This document shows, in pieces, positions 26,263 to 36,130 of a DNA stretch of 64,000 nucleotides. The DNA lies in NCBI GenBank assembly GCA_963735495.1, contig CAVTLG010000009.1, positions 434,001-498,000 of the forward strand, read 5' to 3'. Below the pieces are notes generated by a model, which was given only the letters and a program-made list of their open reading frames with translations, did no database searches and was not told the origin of the DNA. The position numbers were made by a program, and so were the translations under genes. The DNA comes from CAVTLG01 sp963735495. GTDB lineage: Bacteria > Chloroflexota > Ktedonobacteria > Ktedonobacterales > Ktedonobacteraceae. The stretch's first letter is position 1; every line of letters begins with the position of its first letter.

Positions 26263-27153
26263 ATGTTTCCCATGCAACAGAGCACTGAGCATACGTTTGT
26301 GGTTGACCTGCTGACCACTCTCCGCCATGATCGTTTCAGCCCGCGCGCCTGGGGACGCTTCTTCCAACGCTCCTGGCTTATGTCCTGGCAGACTGCTAAC
26401 GCCAATCCTTCACTGAAACAATCATGGCGACGAGTAACTTGTCTTATCGCGCTGCTGGCGCTGGTAATCCTCATTGGTAATGGCCTGTTTGCGGGATTAG
26501 CCGACACCTTACACCTGCTGTCTGGGTTCATCTTTTGTGTCGCATGGCAACAGAGCGACCTATTCTGGCATCTTGGTCTCAACCGATCATTACAAAGCAA
26601 CAAGCTTCTACCAGACATTGGCGTAGCCAATACGCTTACCTGCTTGCGCGGGTTGTGCGCATCGTTTTTGCTTGGCAGGCTTATGGACGGATTGGCGATA
26701 CCGTCAGAGTTGGCTCTGGCGATCTTCCTGTGCGGCATCGCCACCGACATCCTCGATGGGCCAATCGCCCGGCGCACAGCGACACAGAGCAAACTGGGCC
26801 AGATTGCCGACGCCGAAGCAGATTTCTGCCTCTTCCTGTCGCTCACGATCATCCTGCTCCAGAATGGCGTATTGCCGCTCTGGGTCGGAATAGTGATGCT
26901 GCTACGCTTCATCATCCCGCTGGTGACGACCCTGCTCAGCTACCTGGCATTTGCCCATCCTGTGCGTTTCGGCTCAACGCCGTGGGGCAAATACACCGGG
27001 CTGGCACAGTGCCTCTACTTCCTTGCGTTACTCGCGCCAGCGCCGCTTTCCACTTTTGCCCATATCCTGAACACCCCGTTGCTCTGTGTTACGATCTGCT
27101 TGCTCGTTACTGCACCAGCAGCGCAGGTTGCAGCGAATATACGCTTGCATTAA
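26263..27153 (+). CDS. CDP-alcohol phosphatidyltransferase family protein
   Basis: A 296-residue membrane protein with the full family signature DG(x2)AR(x8)G(x3)D(x3)D, seen as DGPIARRTATQSKLGQIADAEAD (quoted here only as pattern positions ~166-188). All acidic metal ligands are present. Six hydrophobic helices lie around the motif, preceded by a ~60-residue N-terminal extension. The family transfers a phosphoalcohol from a CDP-activated donor to make phospholipids such as phosphatidylglycerol phosphate, phosphatidylinositol or related products. The second ATG at 26272 has GAGGA at better spacing than ATG 26263. It lies convergent with the methyltransferase and radical SAM genes. Confidence 0.85.
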   Translation: MFPMQQSTEHTFVVDLLTTLRHDRFSPRAWGRFFQRSWLMSWQTANANPSLKQSWRRVTCLIALLALVILIGNGLFAGLADTLHLLSGFIFCVAWQQSDLFWHLGLNRSLQSNKLLPDIGVANTLTCLRGLCASFLLGRLMDGLAIPSELALAIFLCGIATDILDGPIARRTATQSKLGQIADAEADFCLFLSLTIILLQNGVLPLWVGIVMLLRFIIPLVTTLLSYLAFAHPVRFGSTPWGKYTGLAQCLYFLALLAPAPLSTFAHILNTPLLCVTICLLVTAPAAQVAANIRLH

Positions 27154-27191
27154 CTCATAAGAGACTTGACAAGGAGAAATTTCCTGAAGAG

Positions 27192-28010
27192 TTATGTTCG
27201 GCTTGCCTTTATTAAAACATACCCGAATTTGTTCATCTGAATAGCGGTGGTTGCCGCCTGCGCCAGTGCTTTTGCCTGCTCGAAATCAAGAGAAGCTGGA
27301 AGGTCGAGCTTCTTGAGCCGCATGAGCAGTTCTGCCCCAAGCAATTTCCCGCGAATCTGCTGTACCATCTCATGTAATGCCTCATCGTGTGCCTCGATCA
27401 GATCGATCGTCAGCCCAGCCTCCGTCAGATAGTGCGTATAGGCGCTCACTGGTTGTGCATCCGCGATACAGGCAATCCAGGCGAGCAGTCCCTGTAATGC
27501 TTCTGGCACGTCTCCCGTGCGTGTCAGGTCGCTCAATCCCATCTGTCCACCCGGTTTTAACACACGCAAAAACTCTGATGCTGCCGTTGGTTTGTCAGGA
27601 AATGTGCAGAAGGCGCATTCACAGATGACTGCATCAAAAGTCCCATCTGCGACTGGAAGGCATTCCGCATCTCCTTGTTGAAAGGTCACGAGATGGGCAA
27701 CGCCCGCCTCGATTGCGGCCTCCGTAGCCCTCTTAACTGCTTCAGAGCCATATTCAATGCCCAGCACCTGGCATCCAAAACGTTGCGCCAGCGCGGTTGC
27801 ACTCCTTCCCTGTCCCGCTGCGATATCCAGAACCCGCAGTTCTGGCCTCAGATGGAGTAATGTGCCAAGATATTTGGTCAGTCTAATACCGCCGGGGTGG
27901 AACGAGTCACCGAGTAAAAACCGTGCTGCATCGCTCTGGTAGACGGTCGCGCAGCATGCCTTGATCTCTGCGGCGTCAGGCTCGCCCTGTATCTCATGTT
28001 TTGTGTTCAT
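27192..28010 (-). CDS. Class I SAM-dependent methyltransferase
   Basis: A 272-residue methyltransferase. SAM-binding motif I is LRVLDIAAGQGRSATALAQR, with the acidic residue after strand 2 in VLGIEYG. FQQGDAECLPVADGTFDAVI covers motifs II-III, and EFLRVLKPGGQMGLSDL is motif IV. The N-terminus (KACCATVYQSDAARFLLGDS) carries a Cys pair and a helical cap that may shape the acceptor site. The C-terminal ~80 residues are helical. It lies 49 bases downstream of the Tes-like radical SAM gene on the same strand, so the two probably act together. The methyl acceptor is unknown. Confidence 0.87.
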   Translation of the reverse strand: MNTKHEIQGEPDAAEIKACCATVYQSDAARFLLGDSFHPGGIRLTKYLGTLLHLRPELRVLDIAAGQGRSATALAQRFGCQVLGIEYGSEAVKRATEAAIEAGVAHLVTFQQGDAECLPVADGTFDAVICECAFCTFPDKPTAASEFLRVLKPGGQMGLSDLTRTGDVPEALQGLLAWIACIADAQPVSAYTHYLTEAGLTIDLIEAHDEALHEMVQQIRGKLLGAELLMRLKKLDLPASLDFEQAKALAQAATTAIQMNKFGYVLIKASRT

Positions 28011-28059
28011 CAGTCCTTTCCCTTTTTATCATCGGAGATCCTTTTGTGAGCTGCTCATG

Positions 28060-29751
28060 CTACTTCTGCCCAAATGAAAACGTCAGTGGTTCTGGCGTAT
28101 AGGGAACGCCCGTACGTTTGGCCTGGTTCCGTTGACGCTCTCTTGCTTGGAGTTGGACACGTGCCTGCTCGCGGTAGCCTACATTGTTATAGGCACAGAA
28201 TGGAATCTGTTTGCCATCGGGTAACAGGATCTCTTTGCAGCACTTCATCAGGTTTTTCTGGTTGAAGGTCCAGGGGTCCATGAAATCTTGCAGCATGATC
28301 ATGAAGATATTTTTGGCAAATGCCCCCAGGTCCAGCCCGTCAGGGAGCTCACAAGCAGCACAGGAGAGAGCGAATTGCTGCGCAGCCTTATCAGAACCAG
28401 GGACGACGGAGGATGACCAGAGCCCTTCTAGCGCAGCCTTGATATCTTCTGAAAGATCAGGTACCGCGCGGTTGGTGATGTAATCCAGGTAATCCTCAAC
28501 ATTGAGTATGCGTGTCAGTGGTAAGACGGTATCACCATCGTTGAGTACATAGGTGACTGAGTTACAGGTGGGAAAGCAACATGGCACCGGCACGAAGTCC
28601 GAAACCATCAGCGTACCGTTGGTCTGCTCTTCCAGGGCTTTGAGGATGTCGGGGATAGTCAGGCGCTGCATGGGATCACTTTCCCCATGACGACCAGATT
28701 GGAATGCTGGCTGGAAATTGATACCACGTACCGCTGGATGCTTCATACCGAACGAGACAATGGCACCTACTTCGTGCAGATTGACAAAGCGATCAACTGC
28801 CGGAACCAGTACGACGTTTGCCCCAATCTCTGCCAGACGATCCAACGCCCGTAGTTTCTGTGGCAGGATATTCGGTTCGCCACGAAGAATACGATAGGTC
28901 TCAGCTTCAAAACCGTCAAATTGAAAATAAATCGATGGATGTAGCTCGGCCAATTGATGCAGAAACGCATCATCATCGGCGATACGCTTGCCGTTGGTGT
29001 TGAGCATTACATGTCTGATATGGCGTTTTTTCGCTGCTTTCATCATCTCGATGATCTGTGGATGAATGGATGGTTCCCCCCCGGAGAACTGGACCACTTC
29101 GGGATTGCCCTCTGTTTCCACCAGGTGATCCAGAATGCCCTCCACTTCTTCCAGCGTCAGGTTGAAGCCCACACCGGCATTGGCAAAGCAGAGCGGGCAC
29201 TCCATGTTACAAGCACTATTGACTTCAATGATGCCCAGGCAGGCATGCTGCTGATGATCAGGGCAAAGGCCACAATCATGAGGGCATCCAAGCTGTAGTT
29301 CTGTGGAGTAGGCCAGTGGTAGAGTGCCGGGCTTGTTGAACCGTGCTGCGGAGGTATAGGCCTGCGCATCCCCATAGACCAGTCCTTCAAACAGACCATG
29401 CTCAGGGCAACGCTTCCGCAGATACACTTTATTGGCACGCAAGAGTATATGTGCGTCGATGACACGACGACACTCTGGACAAATGCTGCGTGTTAACTCA
29501 AAAAAGACATAATCAGCATCTTTTTTCTGCCGTGGTGGAGATAGGTGAGGTGTCACTGATGCAGCTACAGATGCATTAGGAGAAGAAAGGGCATGTGAAG
29601 ATAGACCTGGTTGGTTGTCCACGAAATCTCCTCCATTCGCAAGATCAATGGCTTGATCTTGTTGTTGGGCCGACTCTATCCTACGATATTCCATTCTGTA
29701 CTCACAAGGATACCACATATATGTAGTATCAAGTACCTGTTGCAAAATCAC
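28060..29751 (-). CDS. Cysteine-rich radical SAM enzyme of the Tes/MJ0619 type
   Basis: A 563-residue enzyme. The radical SAM cluster motif is ACNMECPLCFA (C181, C185, C188), followed by VQFSGGEPSIHP for SAM binding. Upstream is a metal-binding N-terminal region: CPEC at 91-94, RCPEHG near 115, and CPHDCGLCPDHQQHACL at 156-171. Downstream Cys clusters are VPCCFPTCNSVTY, LSCAACELPDG and KCCKEILLPDGKQIPFC. This layout is that of MJ0619-like enzymes, including tetraether lipid synthase, which uses extra iron-sulfur clusters to join lipid tails. An ATG at 29694 is a reasonable alternative start. The 142 bases upstream (29752-29893) hold no gene. Confidence 0.85.
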   Translation of the reverse strand: MILQQVLDTTYMWYPCEYRMEYRRIESAQQQDQAIDLANGGDFVDNQPGLSSHALSSPNASVAASVTPHLSPPRQKKDADYVFFELTRSICPECRRVIDAHILLRANKVYLRKRCPEHGLFEGLVYGDAQAYTSAARFNKPGTLPLAYSTELQLGCPHDCGLCPDHQQHACLGIIEVNSACNMECPLCFANAGVGFNLTLEEVEGILDHLVETEGNPEVVQFSGGEPSIHPQIIEMMKAAKKRHIRHVMLNTNGKRIADDDAFLHQLAELHPSIYFQFDGFEAETYRILRGEPNILPQKLRALDRLAEIGANVVLVPAVDRFVNLHEVGAIVSFGMKHPAVRGINFQPAFQSGRHGESDPMQRLTIPDILKALEEQTNGTLMVSDFVPVPCCFPTCNSVTYVLNDGDTVLPLTRILNVEDYLDYITNRAVPDLSEDIKAALEGLWSSSVVPGSDKAAQQFALSCAACELPDGLDLGAFAKNIFMIMLQDFMDPWTFNQKNLMKCCKEILLPDGKQIPFCAYNNVGYREQARVQLQARERQRNQAKRTGVPYTPEPLTFSFGQK

Positions 29752-29893
29752 TAGATATGTTTGGTTTTCCCTGATATACTGAACGCTGCTGTGTGGCTGG
29801 TGGAGAGATAGCCCTGGACTCTTCTTGCTTTTGATCCGTCTGAGGATAATCTCCTTTTTGCTGGGCAGAAGATTCAGAAGAGAGAGCTAAGAT

Positions 29894-30181
29894 TTGTGCG
29901 GGCTGATGAGAACATATTATATGGGGAAGCGAGCAACGTCCTACAATCGAACCTGGAAGGCATTTTCTGAGAAGACGCTTGCGGCTACCTGCTCCATCCT
30001 TGATCTTACGGGACTACAGAAAGCTGCCGGGGCACGGGAATGTCCGCCGCGTATCCTGGATGCAGCCTGCGGAACAGGATTACTCTTACAGCGACTCGCT
30101 GATCTCATCCTGCATGCCGAATTATATGGAGTCGATGAGCGTCGAGAAAAGAACTTTTCGACCTTGACAACAAAAGTATAA
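29894..30181 (+). pseudogene. N-terminal fragment of a SAM-dependent methyltransferase
   Basis: It reads YNRTWKAFSEKTLAATCSIL and PRILDAACGTGLLLQRLADL (motif I), then HAELYGVDE, where the second-strand acid of the Rossmann fold appears. After about position 30140 sense stops and a dispersed repeat begins. A complete enzyme would need about 130 more residues. A possible C-terminal fragment of the same or a similar gene lies at 36314-36550 on the same strand. Confidence 0.75.
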
Positions 30182-30218
30182 AGGGAAAAAAGGACTTTGA
30201 AGGGGGCCATAGGGGGTC
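30151..30218 (+). repeat. Direct repeat copy 1 (left of glucanase island)
   Basis: About 68 bases that closely match 36131-36200 in the same orientation, including an identical core ttttcgaccttgacaa and a shared gggccata. It truncates a methyltransferase gene on its left and is followed by a GH64 fragment. The two copies bracket the malectin genes. Confidence 0.75.
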
Positions 30219-30263
30219 GGTTTTGGGATCATATTGGATGGAAGAGCAAGTTGACGCTCACCA

Positions 30264-30443
30264 ATGTACATCCCGATCGCGTCCAATGATAGCGGCTGGG
30301 GTGGGCCAGATCCGCAGAATCCCAACGATCCCAACGCGAATGTCTACTTCGATTGGTATGAGTTTACCTATCACTACGGCGTGATCCCCTTCGGCGGAAA
30401 CACCACGCAGGTCGATCAGTTTGGATATGGCGGGTCACCTTGA
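30264..30443 (+). pseudogene. Fragment of a GH64 beta-1,3-glucanase
   Basis: The 59-codon frame reads GWGGPDPQNPNDPNANVYFD, WYEFTYHYGVIPFGG and NTTQVDQFG, the hallmark sequence of GH64 laminaripentaose-producing beta-1,3-glucanases. A few more residues (WKSKLTLTN) appear upstream at 30238-30264 in another frame, so the piece is also frameshifted. The rest of the ~380-residue enzyme is absent. It ends 45 bases before the convergent end of the GH16 gene. Confidence 0.8.
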
Positions 30444-30488
30444 GGTGGCCCACCATGCACTCTGGAACAAAGCGTCCTGGTTGCTTTG

Positions 30489-33203
30489 CTAGGGAATGAC
30501 CTTGAACGACAGCGTTGCGATGCCGACGTTACCTTGCCCATCGTAAGCGTAGAGGTACACCTTCCAGGTACCTGATTGCTTTGGTGAAGTGACCGAGAAC
30601 GAGGTTGGCCCAGTCTGGGTGAACGTCGCGTTCTGTAGTCCCGTATCTCCGTTGACATACTTGCTGCTGAACATCAGATGATAGCGCAGTGGATCAGCGT
30701 TCGGGTCGCTCACATTAGCACTGACGGTGAACTGGCCATTCGTCGTGATGTTTGTCTGGCTCAGGGCCATGTTGGTGATCACGGGTGGCGTGTTAGCCGA
30801 GATCTGGCCGCCATAGAGTTGAGCGACCGTAAAGTCGGAGAGCCGTCTCCAGTGACCTGTCATCAGGTTAAACCATACCCCACCGAAGTCATTCTCAATG
30901 CCATAGTTGAAGAGTGTTGCCCCTAGCGCAACGCCCGTATGGCCTGTGATGCAGTTCCAGGCAGTCCGATAGCCCTGGCTACTTTGCACATCAGTCGGTT
31001 CGGTAGGCACTCCATTTGCATCGTTTGGAACCTCCCACTCACCAGACGGCCCGGTCTCGGTGACGATGTATGGTTTCGTATAGCCGCCATTATTCCAGGC
31101 TTGCTTGATGGAACAGACGCTGCCGTAGGCGTTTACTGCATACAGGTCGAGATTAGGAGAGTTCGCCTTATAGTACTGCCAGGCACCTGTCCAGGCATCA
31201 GTTGAGGTAACTGGATGGGACGGATCGATGGTGTGGATGGCCTGGGCGATCTGATTTATATATCGGGCATAGGCGTTGCGTTCCTGCTCCAGCTTCGTAC
31301 CTGAATAGGTATTCTGCAAGTTGAGGATGACCTCATTGCCGACATCCCACATGAGCACGCCCGGGCTGTTCTTGTAGGTATTTACCCAGGTTTTAATAGC
31401 GTTGAGCGTGTTTGTTTTGTACGTGGTGTCATTGAGGTAGTCGTCGTTCTGAGAGAGCCAGAACCCGTTGATTACCTTCAGGTTATAGGCTGCCGCCGCG
31501 TTGAGTAGGGACCGGGTTGAAGCATCGGTGCCCCAGGTACGTAGTGTATTGACTCCCATTGCCTTGAGAGCTGGCATATAAGCATCAGCGGCTGCGTTTG
31601 GAGGACCATACGTGACACCTTTCACCTGGTAGGGAGATCCATTAACAAGCAACCGCCAGTTCCCTTGCGTACCGCTTACTGAGACGACACTCGGAGTGGT
31701 AGGCGTTGGAGGTGTTGTCAATGCTGCTGGAGGCGTGCCAGTTATCTGGTTGACTGCGACGGAGGCTATGCTGAGCGTTCCACCTGACGAGGTCGCGCTA
31801 GTGGGTGAGGTGCAATTGCAAACCGCGTTAGGGAATGCTCCGCCGATAGCAAGATCGAAGATGATAAAGAAGCCATGATCGATCGCTGCCTGCCACGTGC
31901 TGACGCCGACCTGACTCTCATGTACAACCCAGATCTGTTTGCCATCGAGATACCAGCGAACCTGTTCGTCTGAAAGGGTGCGGTCGATAATTTCTGTGTA
32001 GGTGTGGTAGCCAGTCTGGCAGCCTGTACAGGTGGCTAGACCACTGCCGAAGCCGTCAGGCTCGTTACAGGCACCACCAGGGTCTGTCCCGCAGTGCAAG
32101 GTTGCGGCCTCTTCACTGCGTGCATTGACGTCCTCCATGATATCTGTCTCACCAACCGCTGGCCAGGTTTGAGTTTTGGTACGACTGCCAGCACCCAGTG
32201 TCCAGAAGGCGGGCCAGTAGCCTAAACCGTTGGTGGGCGCGGGTTGTTTGAGCGATGCCGTTACCTCCAGCATGCCACCAGCCGGAGCGGCGAAGTTGCT
32301 CCGTTGCGTCTCGATACGACCCGATGTCCAGGTACCATTGTTGTTTATCGCCCGGATATTAAGGTGGTTATTGCCATCGAGATAGACGTTGTTCGTTGAG
32401 CTGCTCATCGTCTCGACCTCGCCAGTACCCCAGTGAGCTGGACCGCCCGGGCCACTTGTACCAGTATCCTCAATCCAGTTAGCCGACGATGGAGCACTAC
32501 CTGCCGAACCAGCAAAGTTGTCATGCCACACTGGTGTCCAGTTAGTGGGCGTCGCAGTGGATGTGGGCACAGGAGTTGATGTGGGCGTGGATGTGGGCGT
32601 AGGAGTGACGGAGGTTTGCCTCAGGACTTCGATGCCGTTGATCTGGGCATTATCGGTCACGGCGGTGAATTGCATAGTGATGGTCCCGGTCGTGCTGGCG
32701 GTGGTCGTGAAGGGCTCAATAACCGCTTTGTTGGCACCACCGGCAGCGGCAAAAATATCAAAGTGGGTCAGGACCGGAGTGCCGTTGATGGTCACATTGA
32801 AGAGACGCTTGCCGGCCTGCGTCCAGTAAGTTTCGGCAAAGTGGAGGCGTACGGTATAGGTAGCCTGAGTGCTCAGGTTGGGGATGGTATAGCGAAACGT
32901 CCTGCCGATGCGACTCGACTGATAGACTGCCATAGGGGCGGGATTGCTCACGCCATTGGTGGTCACGGTCCTGGTGTGATGCGCTGCCGTGCCACCGCTA
33001 AAATCCGTGTCAGGCACAAATGAGGAAACCGCTGGTCCGCCAGTATTGATTTGCACGCCACTGGCAGCATGAGCCGGAGAAGCATGGAGAAAGAGCGGAA
33101 AGGTGACGAAGAGTCCAAAGACGATGCAGCAAAGCATCAGTAGACTGATCAGCCAGGGAACCGGTTTCCGACGTATCGTTGCGATAAGCGAATGTACATC
33201 CAT
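30489..33203 (-). CDS. Secreted malectin-GH16-TIM-barrel glucanase
   Basis: A 904-residue secreted enzyme. A signal/anchor helix spans about 17-45. A malectin-like carbohydrate-binding domain lies at 48-195 (VRLHFAETYW, then IEVL) with a Thr/Pro linker. The GH16 domain (about 225-470) has the catalytic E-x-D-x-x-E seen in GETDIMEDV. A second catalytic module (about 505-790) is a GH2/GH5/GH72-like barrel with WDVGNEV (acid) and VTETGPSGEWE (nucleophile region). The C-terminal ~100 residues are Ig-like. GH16 enzymes cut beta-1,3(4)-glucans and the second module may transfer or hydrolyse related chains. ATG 33203 has AAGGAG upstream. The 292 bases to the next gene show no gene. Confidence 0.88.
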   Translation of the reverse strand: MDVHSLIATIRRKPVPWLISLLMLCCIVFGLFVTFPLFLHASPAHAASGVQINTGGPAVSSFVPDTDFSGGTAAHHTRTVTTNGVSNPAPMAVYQSSRIGRTFRYTIPNLSTQATYTVRLHFAETYWTQAGKRLFNVTINGTPVLTHFDIFAAAGGANKAVIEPFTTTASTTGTITMQFTAVTDNAQINGIEVLRQTSVTPTPTSTPTSTPVPTSTATPTNWTPVWHDNFAGSAGSAPSSANWIEDTGTSGPGGPAHWGTGEVETMSSSTNNVYLDGNNHLNIRAINNNGTWTSGRIETQRSNFAAPAGGMLEVTASLKQPAPTNGLGYWPAFWTLGAGSRTKTQTWPAVGETDIMEDVNARSEEAATLHCGTDPGGACNEPDGFGSGLATCTGCQTGYHTYTEIIDRTLSDEQVRWYLDGKQIWVVHESQVGVSTWQAAIDHGFFIIFDLAIGGAFPNAVCNCTSPTSATSSGGTLSIASVAVNQITGTPPAALTTPPTPTTPSVVSVSGTQGNWRLLVNGSPYQVKGVTYGPPNAAADAYMPALKAMGVNTLRTWGTDASTRSLLNAAAAYNLKVINGFWLSQNDDYLNDTTYKTNTLNAIKTWVNTYKNSPGVLMWDVGNEVILNLQNTYSGTKLEQERNAYARYINQIAQAIHTIDPSHPVTSTDAWTGAWQYYKANSPNLDLYAVNAYGSVCSIKQAWNNGGYTKPYIVTETGPSGEWEVPNDANGVPTEPTDVQSSQGYRTAWNCITGHTGVALGATLFNYGIENDFGGVWFNLMTGHWRRLSDFTVAQLYGGQISANTPPVITNMALSQTNITTNGQFTVSANVSDPNADPLRYHLMFSSKYVNGDTGLQNATFTQTGPTSFSVTSPKQSGTWKVYLYAYDGQGNVGIATLSFKVIP

Positions 33204-33495
33204 GACATGCTCCTTTTTATCTTTTGACTATCAATGTCTCCCCTTGCCCATGTAGCAAAAGAAGTAGCCTTAGCCTTAAGCTGTTTCCAGTGGAGCGCCG
33301 CGTCTCCCCACGGGGAGGGCAGCGACAACGCCAGCGGAGGTGGCGCTACCACCGCCATCATCACTGGCGGTGGTGTCACGAGTTCTGACAGAGCCGGCAC
33401 ATCAAGCCCCACCCCACAAGTTCATGCTAGTGGGAGAAACCTCTGGGCGGGACTTGATGGCTCGTGATCAGTCAATCGGATGAAGTGTCAAGCCG

Positions 33496-35835
33496 TTACG
33501 GGTAGTTCGTCACAGCAACCGGGACGTCCGGGTTAGCCCTGGTTGACGACCCACCTGTGTTGTTCACCACATTCAGGATGCCTCCAGCCCCAGCTGTGGA
33601 GAGGAAGATTGTCAGCAGATCGTGGAGACTTCCCGCCGGGAGGGTGGAAGGAACTTCAAATGCACGTGCAGCATAGATGTTCATGCCCTGGTTGAAGAAG
33701 CTGTAGCTGCCCAGGCCGTATCCCCGGAAACTGGTCACCGTGTTGGTTACCTTGAAGGCTGCCCACCCATCGACACCGGGAGCCTCCATCCATGCCGCCT
33801 GGCTGGGCGGGTCGTAGGGCATCTCGTTCTGGAAGAAGATGACTGTGCCCCCATTCCCATTCCAGATGACCTCATATTGCTGGTAGTGCTCAACGAAAAG
33901 GCCATACGCTGTCACGTTGTTCCCGTTGACGATGAGACCGGTGTTGGCTGTGTTGGAAGCCCAACCCACACCACTCCCGTGGTCGGCCCGCCATGCCCAG
34001 ATGTCATCGAGGATGACGTTGTCGCTGTTGACGACCAGGCTGTTGGTCGCCTGACCTGACTCCGCGCCGCCGATGCGGAAGAATATATCCTGAAGAGTCG
34101 GAGGGTCAGAGGCATTCTGGTTATTATGCACAATGCTACTTCCGACCTGGAGCAACGTCCGCGAGTTCGGTGTGCCTGCGTCGAAGATTATCCCGGAGAG
34201 CATGACTCCCGGCACATTGGCGACTTGCATAGATGTGATGCCGTTTTCCGGGATCAGCGTGGGGAAGCCGAGACCGAGCACCACGGTATCAGACTTCGTC
34301 ACGTTGATGCTCTGGCTCAGGTGATAGATCCCGGGAGTGAAGATCAGGTTTTTTCCGCTCCCTAACGCGCTGTTAATGGTTGCCGCCGAGTCGCTCGGCT
34401 GGGCAATGAAAAACGTACTGATCGGCAGAGACGAACCAGGAGTTGTGCCGTTCTTCCAAGTCGTGCCGGAGGTATTTGTCTGGGCTGAAGGGACGAAAAC
34501 ATGGTAGTTCCCGCTGGAATCGGTGTACAGGTAGGGCTCCTCGCGGGTCACTGGGCTGGTGGGGAGCGTGGTATACGGGCCACCACATGCTGATGCAGCG
34601 GGGAAGCACTGTGCGGGCGCACCCACGACACCGGAAAATACCTGGTTCCAAACGCCGTTGCCCCAGTGGCCAACCTGGCTGTTCCTGATCAGCCACTGTT
34701 GCTGCGAGCCATTGGTGACTGTGCCGCTGAATGCCGAGTCAGCGATGAAACCGCCACTCGCGTAGGCCGGATTGGTGCAATAGTCCATCAGCGTGGTGGG
34801 TCCGTTGATCTGAACCCGGCGCAACGGCGCGGCCTGTGACACTGCCCAGAATTCGCCATTATAGCAGCCTGCGTTGGGCGTGGTCACATTGATGGTCAAG
34901 TTTGACAGCGAGCGCCAGAAGTTTGTCGTAGCATTGCAGGTATTGCCGGAGCACTGGTTGTAGACATCGGCGGAACCGTTGATAACCACGTTCTTTGGAG
35001 AGAGACCGAGGCCCGCTACGCTGGTATAGTACCCGACCCGAAAGTTCAGCGGATCGGAAGTGGTACCGTAGGTGCCAGGCTCGAATAGCAGAGCATAGCG
35101 CTGCGCTCCGAACTCGTTTGAGATCTGCTGTGATGCTATTGCATTGAGTTTTGCCTGGATCTGGCTCTGCGGCATGCTGGGATTGAAGATGTAGACATTG
35201 GAACCAAAGTTGGAGGGATCCGATTGCGTGGGCTGCGTGGGCGTTGAACTGCTGCCGAGCACCTCGATGCCGTTGACCTGAGCGTTATCTTTGACCGAGG
35301 TAAACTGAATGGTCATCGTTCCGCTAACAGAGGCTGTTGCGCTGAATTGTTTCACGACAGCTTTGTACTTTGCACCCGTCGTCGCAAAAATATCAAAATT
35401 CGTTAAGACCCGTGTGCTGTTGATGCTGACATTGAAGATGCGTTTGCCTGCTGCTGTCCAGTATTCCTCAGCAAAGTGCAGCCGCACTGTATACGCGCCA
35501 CTGACCGTCAGACCAGGAAGCGTGTAGGTAAAGTTGCCATAGCGATTGCTTTGGTAGATTGCCTGAGGTGCAGGATTGGTCACTCCGCTGGTATCAATCG
35601 TATGGTTGGTGCCTGCGGTCAAGCCGCCTGTGAAGTCGGTATCGGCGATAAAGGGGGAAGCTCCTGGGCCTCCCGCGTTGATTTGCATTCCATCGGCAGC
35701 ATGAACCTGAGATGCGTGGATAAAGAGAGGAATGGTTGCGAAGAGTCCAATGATGATGCTAAAGAGCATCAGTAGCGCTATCAGCCAGCGAGCAGGTATC
35801 CGACATATCATAGGGACGAGCGGACGTGCATCCAT
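33496..35835 (-). CDS. Secreted malectin and right-handed beta-helix protein (GH55-like)
   Basis: A ~779-residue secreted protein. Signal helix and malectin domain (to about 195) closely resemble those of the neighbouring GH16 protein, so they arose by duplication. After a short linker a long right-handed beta-helix follows, with NVYIFNPSMPQSQIQAKLNA and repeated strands such as VVINGSADVYN, VVNSDNVILDDIWAWRADHG and GLIVNGNNVTAYGLFVEHYQ. This pectate-lyase-like fold resembles GH55 exo-beta-1,3-glucanases, but I cannot place the catalytic Glu. ATG 35835 has AAGGAGAA upstream; the longer frame to 35862 is less likely. A glucan-acting role is inferred from its partners. Confidence 0.82.
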   Translation of the reverse strand: MDARPLVPMICRIPARWLIALLMLFSIIIGLFATIPLFIHASQVHAADGMQINAGGPGASPFIADTDFTGGLTAGTNHTIDTSGVTNPAPQAIYQSNRYGNFTYTLPGLTVSGAYTVRLHFAEEYWTAAGKRIFNVSINSTRVLTNFDIFATTGAKYKAVVKQFSATASVSGTMTIQFTSVKDNAQVNGIEVLGSSSTPTQPTQSDPSNFGSNVYIFNPSMPQSQIQAKLNAIASQQISNEFGAQRYALLFEPGTYGTTSDPLNFRVGYYTSVAGLGLSPKNVVINGSADVYNQCSGNTCNATTNFWRSLSNLTINVTTPNAGCYNGEFWAVSQAAPLRRVQINGPTTLMDYCTNPAYASGGFIADSAFSGTVTNGSQQQWLIRNSQVGHWGNGVWNQVFSGVVGAPAQCFPAASACGGPYTTLPTSPVTREEPYLYTDSSGNYHVFVPSAQTNTSGTTWKNGTTPGSSLPISTFFIAQPSDSAATINSALGSGKNLIFTPGIYHLSQSINVTKSDTVVLGLGFPTLIPENGITSMQVANVPGVMLSGIIFDAGTPNSRTLLQVGSSIVHNNQNASDPPTLQDIFFRIGGAESGQATNSLVVNSDNVILDDIWAWRADHGSGVGWASNTANTGLIVNGNNVTAYGLFVEHYQQYEVIWNGNGGTVIFFQNEMPYDPPSQAAWMEAPGVDGWAAFKVTNTVTSFRGYGLGSYSFFNQGMNIYAARAFEVPSTLPAGSLHDLLTIFLSTAGAGGILNVVNNTGGSSTRANPDVPVAVTNYP

Positions 35836-36130
35836 AATGTTCTCCTTTTCTTGCTTACACATCGAGATGAGGTGCGTGAAGAGAGCCTGGCTATCTGCTG
35901 AAACATTGTCAGCTCAATCTGGCATATGTTCGTTGTCTACGCCAAGATCTATCGGCTTTCCACCTTCTCCTGAGAGGGAGTTCAGGCACACTTTTAATGA
36001 TTTGAGATCCCAGAGCGAGGAGCAATGTGAGGGTAAATACAGCACAAATAAAAATGTTCTTCATAAAAATATTCTTCTTTGTGTACTACTACCAGGGACG
36101 AACTCCATATTTGAGTCTACAAACCAGAAA

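Noticed and set aside
26220..26915. 231-residue minus-strand open frame
   Set aside because: Antisense to the CDP-alcohol phosphatidyltransferase, Arg/Ser-rich composition and no domain sense.
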